The notes beneath the pieces were generated by a model. It worked only from the letters and a program-made list of their open reading frames with translations. It ran no database searches and was not told the DNA's origin. From Brevundimonas variabilis (GTDB taxonomy: Bacteria; Pseudomonadota; Alphaproteobacteria; Caulobacterales; Caulobacteraceae), in assembly GCF_014199945.1 (NCBI RefSeq), contig NZ_JACHOR010000001.1:186001-250000 (forward strand): a stretch of DNA of 64,000 nucleotides. Direction: 5' to 3'. Positions within the stretch are counted from its first letter, which is position 1. Every line of letters begins with the position of its first letter. Below are positions 55,252-63,649 of the stretch, one piece after another. Made by a program: the position numbers and the translations under genes.

Positions 55252-56964
55252 TCAGGCGGCCAGGCCCGCAGCCTGCATCAGGCCCTTGATGGCGAGAACC
55301 GTCTGTGGTTCCGCATGAAGTGCGGCGCGGGCCTCCGGGGCCCGAAACAGTTTCAGGGCCTCCATCTTGGCTCGGTCGGCCACAGGGCCGGTCGGGCCTG
55401 TTTCTCCGGCCGCAAGGCGCAGCAGCATGGCGAGGCGTCGGGGGATCGGAACACTCGCCCGGGCAATCTGGCCAATCAGTTTCGCCTCGGTTTCGATGGC
55501 ACCACCGACAGCTCCGATCGCCTTGCAGATTGCGGTTTCGTCGCTTTCGCCAAGGTCGCAGGACCTGACAGCCCGCTGGAGATTGGCGAGAACCGTCAGC
55601 TTTTCGACCGGGGGCTGACGCGAGGCGCGCATTTCCGTTTCAAAGCGCAGGGACCCCACGCAGGCGGACATCCAGCGCGCTGCTGCCCGCTTGTTGGCCG
55701 CACCCGTCACGTTCTCGCAGAGCCGGGCGAGCTGTTCCGCCTCGCAGAGGACGGACTCGCACTGTGCGACAAAGGCCGAAACGAAATCAGCCGTGACGAT
55801 ATTGCGCGACCGTTCCACGAAGGCGTTCTGGACTTCCTCAAGCGTGAGAAGGCGACCCACGGTCGCGGTCAGTGACATCGCAAGGACGCGGAGAATGTCG
55901 ATTTCGGAAGAGGCTTCGCTGGGGCGTAGCCGACGCGGCCCCATCAGCTCTCGCAGAACCATGCGGGCCAGGGACGAAGCCAGGATCGGATAGTCGCCCG
56001 CCCCCAGATGCGCCCCGAGCCGTCCCGCCGCGCCGTCGACGACCGGCATCGCAAGTGCGAAGCGGGGATCGTGCCTGACCAGAGCCTCGATTTCTCCCGG
56101 AGCGACCATGCGAACAACGGCAGCGAGGCTGCCGCCCTGGTCCAGCCCCGGGCCCAGAATGTCGGCCAGATTGGTCCGGGGGGCCAGAAGTTCGCAGAGC
56201 AGTTGCTCGATCTGCACCATGACCAGCGCCCGGGGCGGACCGTCTGCCGGAGCAGCATCCGCCAGATCCATGAGGCAGTCGAGGCGCGCCCTGGCACCCT
56301 TGATTCCCTTCAGGGCACCGGAAACCACACCGCCCATGATGAAGGCGCGATCGGGCAGCCCTGCGATCTTCCTGGCCGTGTCGGCCAGGGGACGGCTGGA
56401 GAGTTCGGTGAAGACGTTCGCCCGGCCCGCCTTGATGACCCGCTCCATCGCCTGCTCCGACAGGCGTTGATAATGACGGATCAGCTCGTGGGTCGCCTGA
56501 CCGGTGGCCTGGCTCTCGGGGATCGCAATTTTCTGCAGCGCATGCTGGAGCTCGACCCCTGACGCCTCCAGTCGCTCCACGAGGTCCGGGCGGTGCAGGA
56601 GCTCGAAAGCGGTCACCCCGTTCCGGGCCAGCCAGTCCTCCAGCACCCGTCCCAGCGTTTCGCGGGCCAGCGGCGTATAGAGATCGGACGGGCCCGTGCA
56701 CCGGGGCCCGAGCGTTTCCCGCTCGACCGAGCGCTTTTTGGACACTTCCGGCACGCCTCGGGTCAGCAGGGTCGTGCTCTGGAACGCCATCGTCTCGGTA
56801 TCGAGCGTTTCCTTCGTGACCCGAACGGCTACGGCGCGCTTCTCGGCCAGCAGGTCTTCCGCCGTGTCGATCGCCTGCTTGCGATCTTCGGTCGCCATGA
56901 GCAGGGTCCACGGCGAAGGTGGCGTCTTGCGCTGGAAAACTTCGTAATGGATCGGTCCGGCCAT
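55252..56964 (-). CDS. conserved hypothetical protein, 570 aa, divergent from chvI
   Basis: I do not recognise the family. It is a soluble, helical protein without signal peptide. The first 80 residues (HYEVFQRKTPPSPWTLLMAT, DRKQAIDTAEDLLAEKRAVA) form a compact alpha/beta domain that looks like a small binding module; the rest is helical and rich in Ala, Leu and Arg. The start at 56964 puts the conserved-looking HYEVF at residue 6; an open extension to 57045 overlaps the chvI promoter region. It is divergent from the envelope-stress operon and could be regulated by ChvI. Confidence 0.65.
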   Translation of the reverse strand: MAGPIHYEVFQRKTPPSPWTLLMATEDRKQAIDTAEDLLAEKRAVAVRVTKETLDTETMAFQSTTLLTRGVPEVSKKRSVERETLGPRCTGPSDLYTPLARETLGRVLEDWLARNGVTAFELLHRPDLVERLEASGVELQHALQKIAIPESQATGQATHELIRHYQRLSEQAMERVIKAGRANVFTELSSRPLADTARKIAGLPDRAFIMGGVVSGALKGIKGARARLDCLMDLADAAPADGPPRALVMVQIEQLLCELLAPRTNLADILGPGLDQGGSLAAVVRMVAPGEIEALVRHDPRFALAMPVVDGAAGRLGAHLGAGDYPILASSLARMVLRELMGPRRLRPSEASSEIDILRVLAMSLTATVGRLLTLEEVQNAFVERSRNIVTADFVSAFVAQCESVLCEAEQLARLCENVTGAANKRAAARWMSACVGSLRFETEMRASRQPPVEKLTVLANLQRAVRSCDLGESDETAICKAIGAVGGAIETEAKLIGQIARASVPIPRRLAMLLRLAAGETGPTGPVADRAKMEALKLFRAPEARAALHAEPQTVLAIKGLMQAAGLAA

Positions 56965-57130
56965 GCCGCCTTGTGCCACAACAGGGTTTAAGGGCGGGTT
57001 TCCGTATGAACACTGGCGGTTCGGCCTGTGTGGCCGTAATGTCACCGTGATTTCGATCGAACGGTTACGCTTGTGGCGCGTTCATACGATCCGACACGCG
57101 ATATCCGACTGAAACGAAGGAGGCCCGAGC

Positions 57131-57835
57131 TTGGCCAATATCACTCTGGTGGACGACGACGAGAACATCGTCGCCTCGGTATCACTGGCGCTGGAAAGCC
57201 ACGGCCACAAGGTCACGGCCTATCACGACGGGGCCACCGGCCTTGAGGCGCTGGAAACCTCGCCCCCGGACCTGGCGATCCTCGACGTGAAAATGCCCCG
57301 CATGGACGGCATGGAGGTGCTGCGTCGCCTGCGCCAGACCTCCCAGATCCCGGTCATCATGTTGACCTCCAAAGATGAGGAGATCGACGAGATCCTGGGC
57401 TTCAACCTGGGCGCGGACGACTACATCCACAAACCGTTCAGCCAGCGCCTGCTGATCGAGCGCGTTAAGGCGTTGCTGCGTCGCACAGGCGCGGACGGTG
57501 GCGAGCCCGAGCCCTCTGCCGAAATCAGCGGCAAGGCGATCCGGCGCGGGAAGCTGGTCATGGACCCGGCCCGCCACGAAAGCACCTGGGACGGCAAGGC
57601 CGTCAAGCTGACCGTCACGGAATTCCTGCTGCTTCAGGCCCTGGCCCAGCGCCCGGGCTTCGTGAAGAGCCGCGACAACCTGATGGACGCCGCCTACGAC
57701 GATCAGGTCTACGTCGATGACCGCACGATCGACAGCCACGTCAAACGGATGCGCAAGAAGTTCCGCGTGGTCGACAACGAGTTCGACGCCATCGAGACCC
57801 TGTATGGCGTCGGCTATCGATACCGCGAAAGCTGA
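57131..57835 (+). CDS. chvI: response regulator ChvI
   Basis: A 234-residue OmpR-type regulator with receiver Asp52 ([18 protein letters not shown]), the Lys in [17 protein letters not shown], and a winged-helix output domain containing [19 protein letters not shown] and [11 protein letters not shown], which match the ChvI/ExoR-pathway regulator of alphaproteobacteria. ChvI controls the response to acid, cell-wall and osmotic stress. The start is TTG with GAAGGAGG in front. It heads a five-gene unit with chvG, hprK and PTS genes. Confidence 0.92.
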   Translation: MANITLVDDDENIVASVSLALESHGHKVTAYHDGATGLEALETSPPDLAILDVKMPRMDGMEVLRRLRQTSQIPVIMLTSKDEEIDEILGFNLGADDYIHKPFSQRLLIERVKALLRRTGADGGEPEPSAEISGKAIRRGKLVMDPARHESTWDGKAVKLTVTEFLLLQALAQRPGFVKSRDNLMDAAYDDQVYVDDRTIDSHVKRMRKKFRVVDNEFDAIETLYGVGYRYRES

Positions 57836-59423
57836 ACGACCGGACGCGCTGGTCGAGGATGCCCGCCCCCGCCGACGGCTGATCCGCTTCGGCGGGTCGC
57901 GGCTCGGCGGGTTCATCCTTGTTCTGAACCTGCTCAGCCTGCTGATCCTCTTCGGCGGTGCGCTGGCCCTGAACGAGTGGCGGACGGGCCTGATCGAGGC
58001 GCGCCAGGAGTCGCTGCTGTCACAGGCCGAACTTCTGGCCGAGGTGCTCTCGGACCAGAAATACACGGTGGGTGAGCCCTATCCCACGTTCAACGAGGAA
58101 CAGGCTTCGCAGGTCCTGCTGGACAAATACGTCCCCCGCGGCCAGCGGGCCCGCATCCACGACGTCGATGGCTTCCCGGTCGCCGACAGCTATGTCGTGT
58201 CCGAGAATATCGGCGGCCAGCCCCTGCCCCCGGCCCGTCCGGCCGGATCACCGGTCAGGAGCGACCGTCTCACCCCGCGTCAACTGCAACAGATCGAAGA
58301 CGCGCGGGGCGAACTCGGCGAAGAGATCGCGCTGGCCCTGGAGGGCACACCACAGGCAGGCGTGCGCGTCTCGGAATCCGGCGAACGTGTGGTCTCGGTG
58401 TCCTTCCCCATTCGTCATGTCCAGCAGGTGCTGGGCGTCCTGACCATCGAAGCCGCCGATGTCGACGAAATCCTCGACGACCAGCGACGCGCCCTGATGC
58501 CGTTTGCGCTGGTGGCGCTGGCCGTGAACCTGATCGCCTCCCTGCTGCTGCACCTGTTTGTGGCCCGCCCGGTCATGCGGCTGTCGGCAGCGGCTGACCA
58601 GGTCACCGCCCAGCGCGCCCGCGCCATCTCGCTGCCCGATCTCGAGGACCGCAAGGACGAGATCGGCGATCTGGCCCGGTCGCTGGAGTCTATGACCGAC
58701 ACCCTGTCCACGCGCATGGACGCGATCGAGCGGTTTGCCGCCGATGTCAGTCACGAGATCAAGAACCCTCTGACCTCGATCCGCTCGGCGCTGGAGACCC
58801 TCGATCTGGTCAAGGAGCAGAGCCAGCGCGACCGGCTCACGGCCCTGCTCCAGTCCGACGTCAAACGGCTGGACCGGCTGATAACCGACATTTCCAATGC
58901 CTCGCGACTGGACGCCGAACTGTCGCGTGACCGGCCACGGTCGATCGATATCGCGACCCTGCTGGGAGATATCGTCGGGGTCTATGAGACGACGTCACGG
59001 CCCGGCGAGGCGCAGGTGGTTCTGGCACCCCGGCCCGAGGGTATGCTCCGCGTCATGGGCCAGGACGGGCCGCTGGGGCAGGTCTTCCGCAATCTGATCG
59101 ACAATGCCCGGTCCTTCAGTCCGCCCGGCGGCGAGGTGCGGGTCTCGATTCGGCGCGATGACCGCATCCACATCCGGGTCGAGGACGATGGCCCGGGCAT
59201 TCCGCCCGAGAACCTCGAGACGGTCTTCGAGCGTTTCTATACCTCGCGTCCAAAAGGCACGGCCTTCGGGGCGAATTCCGGCCTGGGCCTTTCAATCGTG
59301 CGCCAGATCGTGGAGTCGCACGGCGGGTCGGTGGTGGCGACCAACCGGTCCGGTCCGGACGGCAAGATCATGGGGGCAGCCTTCGAGGTCACCCTGCCCG
59401 CTGTCGGCGGACGTCGGTCCTGA
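57804..59423 (+). CDS. chvG: sensor histidine kinase ChvG
   Basis: A 539-residue kinase with helix 1 near residues 33-57, a periplasmic domain of about 185 residues containing [19 protein letters not shown] (the Stimulus-sensing domain of ChvG/BvrS), helix 2 near 235-255, HAMP, His at about 317 in [20 protein letters not shown], and an ATP domain with [14 protein letters not shown] and NSGLGLSIV. The chosen ATG at 57804 overlaps chvI by 32 bases. Its stop overlaps the CTG that opens hprK. Confidence 0.93.
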   Translation: MASAIDTAKAERPDALVEDARPRRRLIRFGGSRLGGFILVLNLLSLLILFGGALALNEWRTGLIEARQESLLSQAELLAEVLSDQKYTVGEPYPTFNEEQASQVLLDKYVPRGQRARIHDVDGFPVADSYVVSENIGGQPLPPARPAGSPVRSDRLTPRQLQQIEDARGELGEEIALALEGTPQAGVRVSESGERVVSVSFPIRHVQQVLGVLTIEAADVDEILDDQRRALMPFALVALAVNLIASLLLHLFVARPVMRLSAAADQVTAQRARAISLPDLEDRKDEIGDLARSLESMTDTLSTRMDAIERFAADVSHEIKNPLTSIRSALETLDLVKEQSQRDRLTALLQSDVKRLDRLITDISNASRLDAELSRDRPRSIDIATLLGDIVGVYETTSRPGEAQVVLAPRPEGMLRVMGQDGPLGQVFRNLIDNARSFSPPGGEVRVSIRRDDRIHIRVEDDGPGIPPENLETVFERFYTSRPKGTAFGANSGLGLSIVRQIVESHGGSVVATNRSGPDGKIMGAAFEVTLPAVGGRRS

Positions 59424-59848
59424 GCCCCTCGATCCATGCCACGGCCGTCGCCGTCCGGGACCGGAACGGCTGGCGCAGCGTCCTGCTGCGTGGCCCATCC
59501 GGAGCGGGCAAGAGCGACATGGCCTTGCGCCTGATGGCCCGTGGATGGCGGCTGGTCAGCGATGATCAGGTGCATCTCTGGCGCTGCGGCGAAAGCCTCT
59601 ATGCGACAGCGCCGCGCCAGATCCTCGGCCAGATCGAGGCCCGGGGACTGGGCATCGTTTCGGCGGCCCCGCTCCATGTCGCGCGGGTGGCGTCTGTGGT
59701 GGACTGTGTGCAGCAAGCCACGGAGCGCATGCCGGAAGCGGACCGGATCGACCTTTGCGGCTTGTCCGTTCCCCGGCTCACACTGGACATCCGGCCACAG
59801 TCCGCGGTCGAAACCCTGATCCGGTCCATCGTGGGGCTTGAACCCTAG
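59420..59848 (+). CDS. hprK: HPr kinase/phosphorylase, short alphaproteobacterial type
   Basis: A 142-residue protein of the C-terminal HprK catalytic domain only: Walker A RGPSGAGKSDMALRLM near residue 25-40, then WRLVSDDQVHLWRCG and QIEARGLGIVS, the HprK family signature. The P-loop lies upstream of the first ATG (59519), and the frame has no ATG, GTG or TTG between it and the chvG end; the only plausible start is CTG at 59420, which overlaps the chvG stop (CTGA). A start at 59519 would remove the P-loop. It phosphorylates HPr on serine and links PTS state to ChvG/ChvI. Confidence 0.88.
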   Translation: MSPSIHATAVAVRDRNGWRSVLLRGPSGAGKSDMALRLMARGWRLVSDDQVHLWRCGESLYATAPRQILGQIEARGLGIVSAAPLHVARVASVVDCVQQATERMPEADRIDLCGLSVPRLTLDIRPQSAVETLIRSIVGLEP

Positions 59849-59913
59849 CGACTTTGCCCTATTCAGTCGGCGCTTGCATCCAGGGTGTTCGGAGCGGCAT
59901 CGGTGAAGCCTTC

Positions 59914-60318
59914 ATGATCGGGCTGGTGATCGTCACCCATGGTGGCCTGGCCTCGGAATTCCTGTCTGCGATGGAGCATGTCGTGGGACCCCAGCGCGGG
60001 GTCGCGGCCATCTGCATCGGTCCGGACGACGATATGGAGCGGCGGCGTCGCGACATCGTCGATGCGGCCGCGGCTGTCGACGATGGCTCGGGGGTCATCC
60101 TGCTGACCGACATGTTCGGGGGGACACCGTCCAACCTCGCGATCTCGGTGATGGGTCAGACCCGCGCCGAAGTCATCGCCGGGCTGAACCTGCCCATGCT
60201 CATCAAACTGGCCAGCGTGCGGACACGCGAAAGCCTCGAGGCCTGCGTCGCGCACGCCCAGGACGCGGGTCGCAAGTATATTTCCGTGGCGTCCTGGGTG
60301 CTGGCGGGCGAAAAATGA
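59914..60318 (+). CDS. PTS EIIA component, mannose family
   Basis: A 134-residue EIIA(Man)-fold protein. The phospho-histidine is in LVIVTHGGLASEFL near residue 9 and the family motif LLTDMFGGTPSNLA near 66. No membrane permease (EIIC/EIID) is nearby, as in the regulatory PTS of alphaproteobacteria, in which EIIA(Man) is a signalling protein. The ATG at 59914 is chosen; the preceding 20 open codons lack features. Its stop overlaps the HPr start (ATGA). Confidence 0.93.
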   Translation: MIGLVIVTHGGLASEFLSAMEHVVGPQRGVAAICIGPDDDMERRRRDIVDAAAAVDDGSGVILLTDMFGGTPSNLAISVMGQTRAEVIAGLNLPMLIKLASVRTRESLEACVAHAQDAGRKYISVASWVLAGEK

Positions 60319-60602
60319 GCGCGCCTACCGACGTGTCAGAGACTGTGGTCGGGATCTGCAATACGCGCGGGCTTCATGCCCGGGCCTCGGCCAAATTCGT
60401 GAAGCTGGCGTCGAGTTTCGAGTCCGAGGTCAAGGTGACGCGGGATGGCCAGACCGTCGACGCCCGCTCGATCATGGGTCTGCTCATGCTGGGAGCCGGC
60501 ATGGGTTCCGACATCCACATCAAGGCCGAAGGGTCCGATGCCGAGGCCGCGATCGAAGCCCTGGCTGACCTCGTCGTTCGCAAGTTCGACGAGGACGCCT
60601 GA
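60315..60602 (+). CDS. phosphocarrier protein HPr
   Basis: A 95-residue HPr. The PEP-dependent phospho-histidine is in CNTRGLHARASAKFVKLA near residue 21 and the HprK target serine in VDARSIMGLLMLGA near 52, both intact. It carries phosphate from EI to EIIA and is the substrate of the kinase encoded two genes upstream. EI (ptsP/ptsI) is not in this window. Confidence 0.95.
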   Translation: MSAPTDVSETVVGICNTRGLHARASAKFVKLASSFESEVKVTRDGQTVDARSIMGLLMLGAGMGSDIHIKAEGSDAEAAIEALADLVVRKFDEDA

Positions 60603-60625
60603 CCCCCAGGTTTTCGACCTGGGGG
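60603..60625 (+). terminator. intrinsic terminator of the chvI-HPr operon
   Basis: A perfect nine-base stem CCCCCAGGT / ACCTGGGGG with a five-base loop, directly after the HPr stop and followed by ATTTT. This is the best Rho-independent terminator in the window. It also separates this operon from the convergent secreted-protein gene. Confidence 0.88.
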
Positions 60626-60646
60626 ATTTTGCCGGTTCGGCAGACG

Positions 60647-61108
60647 TTACGGGGTTTCTGTGATGAGCAGCGTGGCCGAGGCCGTGCCACCGCCGAACGT
60701 GCCGATCCAGACGTCATAGGTCCCGCTGGCAGGCTTGTTGAAGCGCACCTCGGCGTCGCCGTCGCCATAGCTGTCATCGTCACACGACCAGTCGCCGTTC
60801 GGACCGTTGATGATCAGTGTCGTGTCCGTGGACGAGATGGTCCGAAACACCAGAGGCAGGCTTCCGGAGGAATAGGTGACCTCGAAATCCGGTGCGTCGC
60901 TGATCCGGCCCGTGCATGAACCCGGGAGACGCGACCCATCGATGCTGCCGCCCGCCGTTACGGAAACCCGATACGGGTCAGGGGTAAAGCCTGCGCTCAG
61001 GCTGATTTCGCCGAAATTGGCCTTGAGGCCCGCATTCTGTGCTGAAGCCGATCCGGCGGCAACCAGCAAGGCAGCCGACAGGGCTGCTCCGAAGATGATG
61101 TGTTTCAT
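60647..61108 (-). CDS. secreted protein with PPC-like beta domain
   Basis: A 153-residue protein with a signal peptide ending ASAQ (residues 1-23), then NFGEISLSAGFTPDPYRVSV, a C..C pair (SCTGRI ... DWSCDDDS) and a C-terminal beta region (ASGTYDVWIGTFGGGTASATL) that resembles pre-peptidase C-terminal domains. It is probably a small secreted beta-sandwich protein binding a ligand or metal (DDDSYGDGD). Function unknown. Confidence 0.75.
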   Translation of the reverse strand: MKHIIFGAALSAALLVAAGSASAQNAGLKANFGEISLSAGFTPDPYRVSVTAGGSIDGSRLPGSCTGRISDAPDFEVTYSSGSLPLVFRTISSTDTTLIINGPNGDWSCDDDSYGDGDAEVRFNKPASGTYDVWIGTFGGGTASATLLITETP

Positions 61109-61213
61109 GACGATTTCCCCTCACCTGTCCCGACACGAGACGGTCCCGTACCCAGGTTCATGGAACCAACATTGATTGCCGTCAAGCGGTCGGTCGAGAG
61201 GATTCGGGACGCC

Positions 61214-62119
61214 TCAGGCCTTCAGGCGGGCATCGAACAGGGCCAGCAACCGGGCCCACCCATCGGCGGCGTCCGGGGCGCTGTAGCTCTGGCGATAGTC
61301 GGCGTGGAAACCGTGCTGCGCACCCGGATAGACGGTGATCCCGCTCTGTCGGGCCCCCGCCCTCTGCAGGGCCGCATTCATCGCATCGACGCTGGCAAGG
61401 GGAATGCCGCCGTCATTCTCGCCATACAGACCGATGACCGGAGATTTCAGATCATCGGCCAGATCGACGGGCCAGGGTGCTCCTGCTGCGATCTGCTCCG
61501 GCGTGGCCGTGGGTGATGGCGCCAGACGCCCGTACCATGCCACGCCCGCGTCGATTGCTGCGAAGCGGGCGACGGCCTGCCAGACCACCTTGCCCCCCCA
61601 GCAGAAGCCGGTGATGCCGACCCTGTCGGCATTGGCCCAGGGCTGCTGGCTGACCCACTCGAGGGTTGCAGCAATATCGCTCATGACCTGTTCATAGCCA
61701 GCCGCCGCCACGATCGTCTGGATCTGGCGCATGTCCGACAGGGGGGCCGGATCGGCCGCGCGGACGAAGAAGGCTGGAGCGATGGCCACATAGCCGGACT
61801 TGGCCAGCCGCCGGCAGATGTCCTGGATATAGGCGTGCACGCCGAAGATTTCGGATGCCACGATCACCACCGGAAATGGCCCGCTGCCCTCCGGCCTTGC
61901 GACATAGGCCGGCAGGGCAAAGCCGTCAGGCGCCGGATAGGTCACATCGGCGACCGTCAGGCCGACCGCGTCGGTCACGATCGGCTCGGCGGCCTGCGCC
62001 AGGGCTGCGGGGGCATAGGCGGCGAAGAACAACCCGCCCAGTGTGCCCTTGGCCAGGCCTCGCCGCGAGACGTCGAACTCTTCGGCGGTCTGGCCTTCGG
62101 GACGGTTCAGGACGGGCAT
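61214..62119 (-). CDS. dienelactone hydrolase-family protein with Tat signal
   Basis: A 301-residue alpha/beta hydrolase. The nucleophile cysteine is in ITGFCWGGKVVW near residue 162, the aspartate in YGENDGGIPL and the histidine in PGAQHGFHADY: the Cys-Asp-His triad of dienelactone hydrolases. An N-terminal twin-arginine signal (SRRGLAKGTLGGLFFAAYAP) precedes it, so the enzyme is probably exported folded. The substrate is unknown. Start ATG at 62119, with GGAG before it; an upstream ATG eight codons earlier is less well placed. Confidence 0.9.
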   Translation of the reverse strand: MPVLNRPEGQTAEEFDVSRRGLAKGTLGGLFFAAYAPAALAQAAEPIVTDAVGLTVADVTYPAPDGFALPAYVARPEGSGPFPVVIVASEIFGVHAYIQDICRRLAKSGYVAIAPAFFVRAADPAPLSDMRQIQTIVAAAGYEQVMSDIAATLEWVSQQPWANADRVGITGFCWGGKVVWQAVARFAAIDAGVAWYGRLAPSPTATPEQIAAGAPWPVDLADDLKSPVIGLYGENDGGIPLASVDAMNAALQRAGARQSGITVYPGAQHGFHADYRQSYSAPDAADGWARLLALFDARLKA

Positions 62120-62193
62120 GGGCAAGCTCCGGAAATGTGACACCGGACTGTGACGCTGGCATGCCGAACCGTCGAGTCACGATCTCCGTGAGG

Positions 62194-62820
62194 TCATGCG
62201 GCCTTTCGCAGCGTGAGATTGATGCGCCCGCCGCCAGCGATCAGTCGCGACGATTCCTCCAGCACCCGGTCGATCCCGTGCCGCGCCAGCCGCGCAGGTC
62301 CGCTCAGCGCACAGACATCGCCCGAGGCAAGCCGCACCGTCGCGGTCCGTCCGCCGTCGGCCGGTCCGATCCGAAACATGGCGGTATCGCCCAGCGAGAC
62401 CGACACCACCGGTGCGCCCATGTCGGCTTCATCCCGGTCCTGATGCAGGCCCATCTTCGCCGAGTTCCGGTACAGATTGACCAGACAGGCATCGGGCTGG
62501 TCTTCGCGACCCGTAGCCTCGGCCCACAGGGCCAGCAGCATCGGCGGGATGGCGGGCCAGGGGCGGCCGGTCTCCGGGTGGGTGGGCTGATAGCGATAGC
62601 CCGCCCGGTCTGACACCCAGCCCAGCGACCCCATATTGGTCATTCGCACCGAGAACGGCCGCCCGCCCGGGGTGACCGGTTGATAAAGCGGAGCTTCGTC
62701 AATGGCGGCCAGGACGGTTTCCAGCAGGGTCGCCTGATCCGGAGGGGACAGCCAGCCGGGCCAGAGTCCAAAACCCGGCAGGATGCCCGCACCGATGTCG
62801 CGCACGGCGGCCTCAGCCAT
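62194..62820 (-). CDS. alkB: AlkB-type DNA/RNA demethylase
   Basis: A 208-residue Fe(II)/2-oxoglutarate dioxygenase. The iron ligands are in MGLHQDRDEADMG (His-x-Asp) and LARHGIDRV (His), with the 2-oxoglutarate arginines in RINLTLR. It repairs 1-methyladenine and 3-methylcytosine lesions. The length matches E. coli AlkB (216). It is the third gene after the XRE unit on the same strand, three bases downstream of the regulator's stop. Confidence 0.95.
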   Translation of the reverse strand: MAEAAVRDIGAGILPGFGLWPGWLSPPDQATLLETVLAAIDEAPLYQPVTPGGRPFSVRMTNMGSLGWVSDRAGYRYQPTHPETGRPWPAIPPMLLALWAEATGREDQPDACLVNLYRNSAKMGLHQDRDEADMGAPVVSVSLGDTAMFRIGPADGGRTATVRLASGDVCALSGPARLARHGIDRVLEESSRLIAGGGRINLTLRKAA

Positions 62821-62823
62821 GGC

Positions 62824-63039
62824 TCATCCCTCCCACTGAAACACCGCGCCGATCTCGACCCCGAAGACGGCGGCGATGCGGAAGGCGGCTTCCAGGCTGG
62901 GCGAGTATTTGCCCGCCTCGATGGCGGCAATGGTCTGCCGCGTCATGCCGATCCGTTCGGCCAGCTGGGCCTGGGTCATCTCTCCGGCGTGGAATCGCAG
63001 GGTGCGGATCGTGTTTCGGATGGGCGGCGGTCCCGCCAT
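62824..63039 (-). CDS. small XRE-family transcriptional regulator
   Basis: A 71-residue helix-turn-helix protein almost entirely made of the XRE domain: EMTQAQLAERIGMTRQTIAA (residues 20-39) is a classic helix-turn-helix, followed by IEAGKYSPSLEAAFRIAAVF. Its ATG overlaps the stop of the preceding membrane-protein gene (TGATG), so the two are coupled. Such regulator-plus-membrane-protein pairs are widespread but rarely studied. It probably represses its own operon. Confidence 0.9.
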   Translation of the reverse strand: MAGPPPIRNTIRTLRFHAGEMTQAQLAERIGMTRQTIAAIEAGKYSPSLEAAFRIAAVFGVEIGAVFQWEG

Positions 63040-63527
63040 CAGCGCAACCCCTTCAACAGGGCCAGCGTCACGCCGGCACGGATCGTCTCGGCCAGGACCA
63101 GACAGGCGACCAGCACATTGGCCAGCAGGACCATGGCATTGACGTCGGTCGTATAGCCCGCCCGCCCCTCGACCAGATTGCCGCCGACCAGCCCGCCCAG
63201 ATAGACCAGCAGCGCCAGCACCATGATCAGCGCGGTCAGGGTCATCAGGGCGACATGGCTGCCTTTCAGGGCCGCGCCGATCTCGCGCTCGTCCCGGCTG
63301 GTCTTGTCGACCTTGCTCGTGGTTGCGGTGGCGATGAGGGTCAGCACGATCTCCAGCACGACAACCCCGACCAGACACAGGAAGAACAGCCCGCCGATGT
63401 CGCCGGCAAAATCGTCGGCCCTGAGTTCGCCCCGCGCCACGCGCGTTCCGACCGACCAGAAATAGAAGCCCCAGACGCCCACCGCGCCGATGATGCTGAT
63501 CCAGAGATGTTTTTCACGAAACGACAT
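63039..63527 (-). CDS. four-helix membrane protein paired with the XRE regulator
   Basis: A 162-residue protein with four membrane helices (near residues 8-26, 42-63, 85-108 and 122-147) and a basic cytoplasmic loop (SKVDKTSRDEREI). The second loop motif (DEREIGAALKGSHVAL) occurs in DUF2178-like proteins, which often carry an adjacent small helix-turn-helix regulator. Function unknown. The ATG at 63527 has GGGAG in front and heads the operon with the XRE gene and perhaps alkB. Confidence 0.72.
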   Translation of the reverse strand: MSFREKHLWISIIGAVGVWGFYFWSVGTRVARGELRADDFAGDIGGLFFLCLVGVVVLEIVLTLIATATTSKVDKTSRDEREIGAALKGSHVALMTLTALIMVLALLVYLGGLVGGNLVEGRAGYTTDVNAMVLLANVLVACLVLAETIRAGVTLALLKGLR

Positions 63528-63560
63528 GGCGGGCTCCCGATGATGGAAGCGGAGTCGCAT

Positions 63561-63607
63561 ATGTCAGACATTGAGTCTATTATTTTGGACATTATGTCTT
63601 TGACAAA
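63561..63607 (-). promoter_or_regulatory. promoter with two palindromic operators for the membrane protein-XRE operon
   Basis: An AT-rich island contains two perfect 11-base palindromes, ATGTCAGACAT (63561-63571) and GACATTATGTC (63588-63598), with the same GACAT/ATGTC half-sites in opposite order. On the minus strand a -35-like TTGTCA and a -10-like TAATAG bracket the upstream palindrome, and the second lies just after the -10. This is the classical layout for an autorepressor such as the small XRE protein encoded by the operon. Confidence 0.55.
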
Positions 63608-63649
63608 CCCACCACATAATGTAGGGTGAGGGGGTAAGGAGATTCCCCC

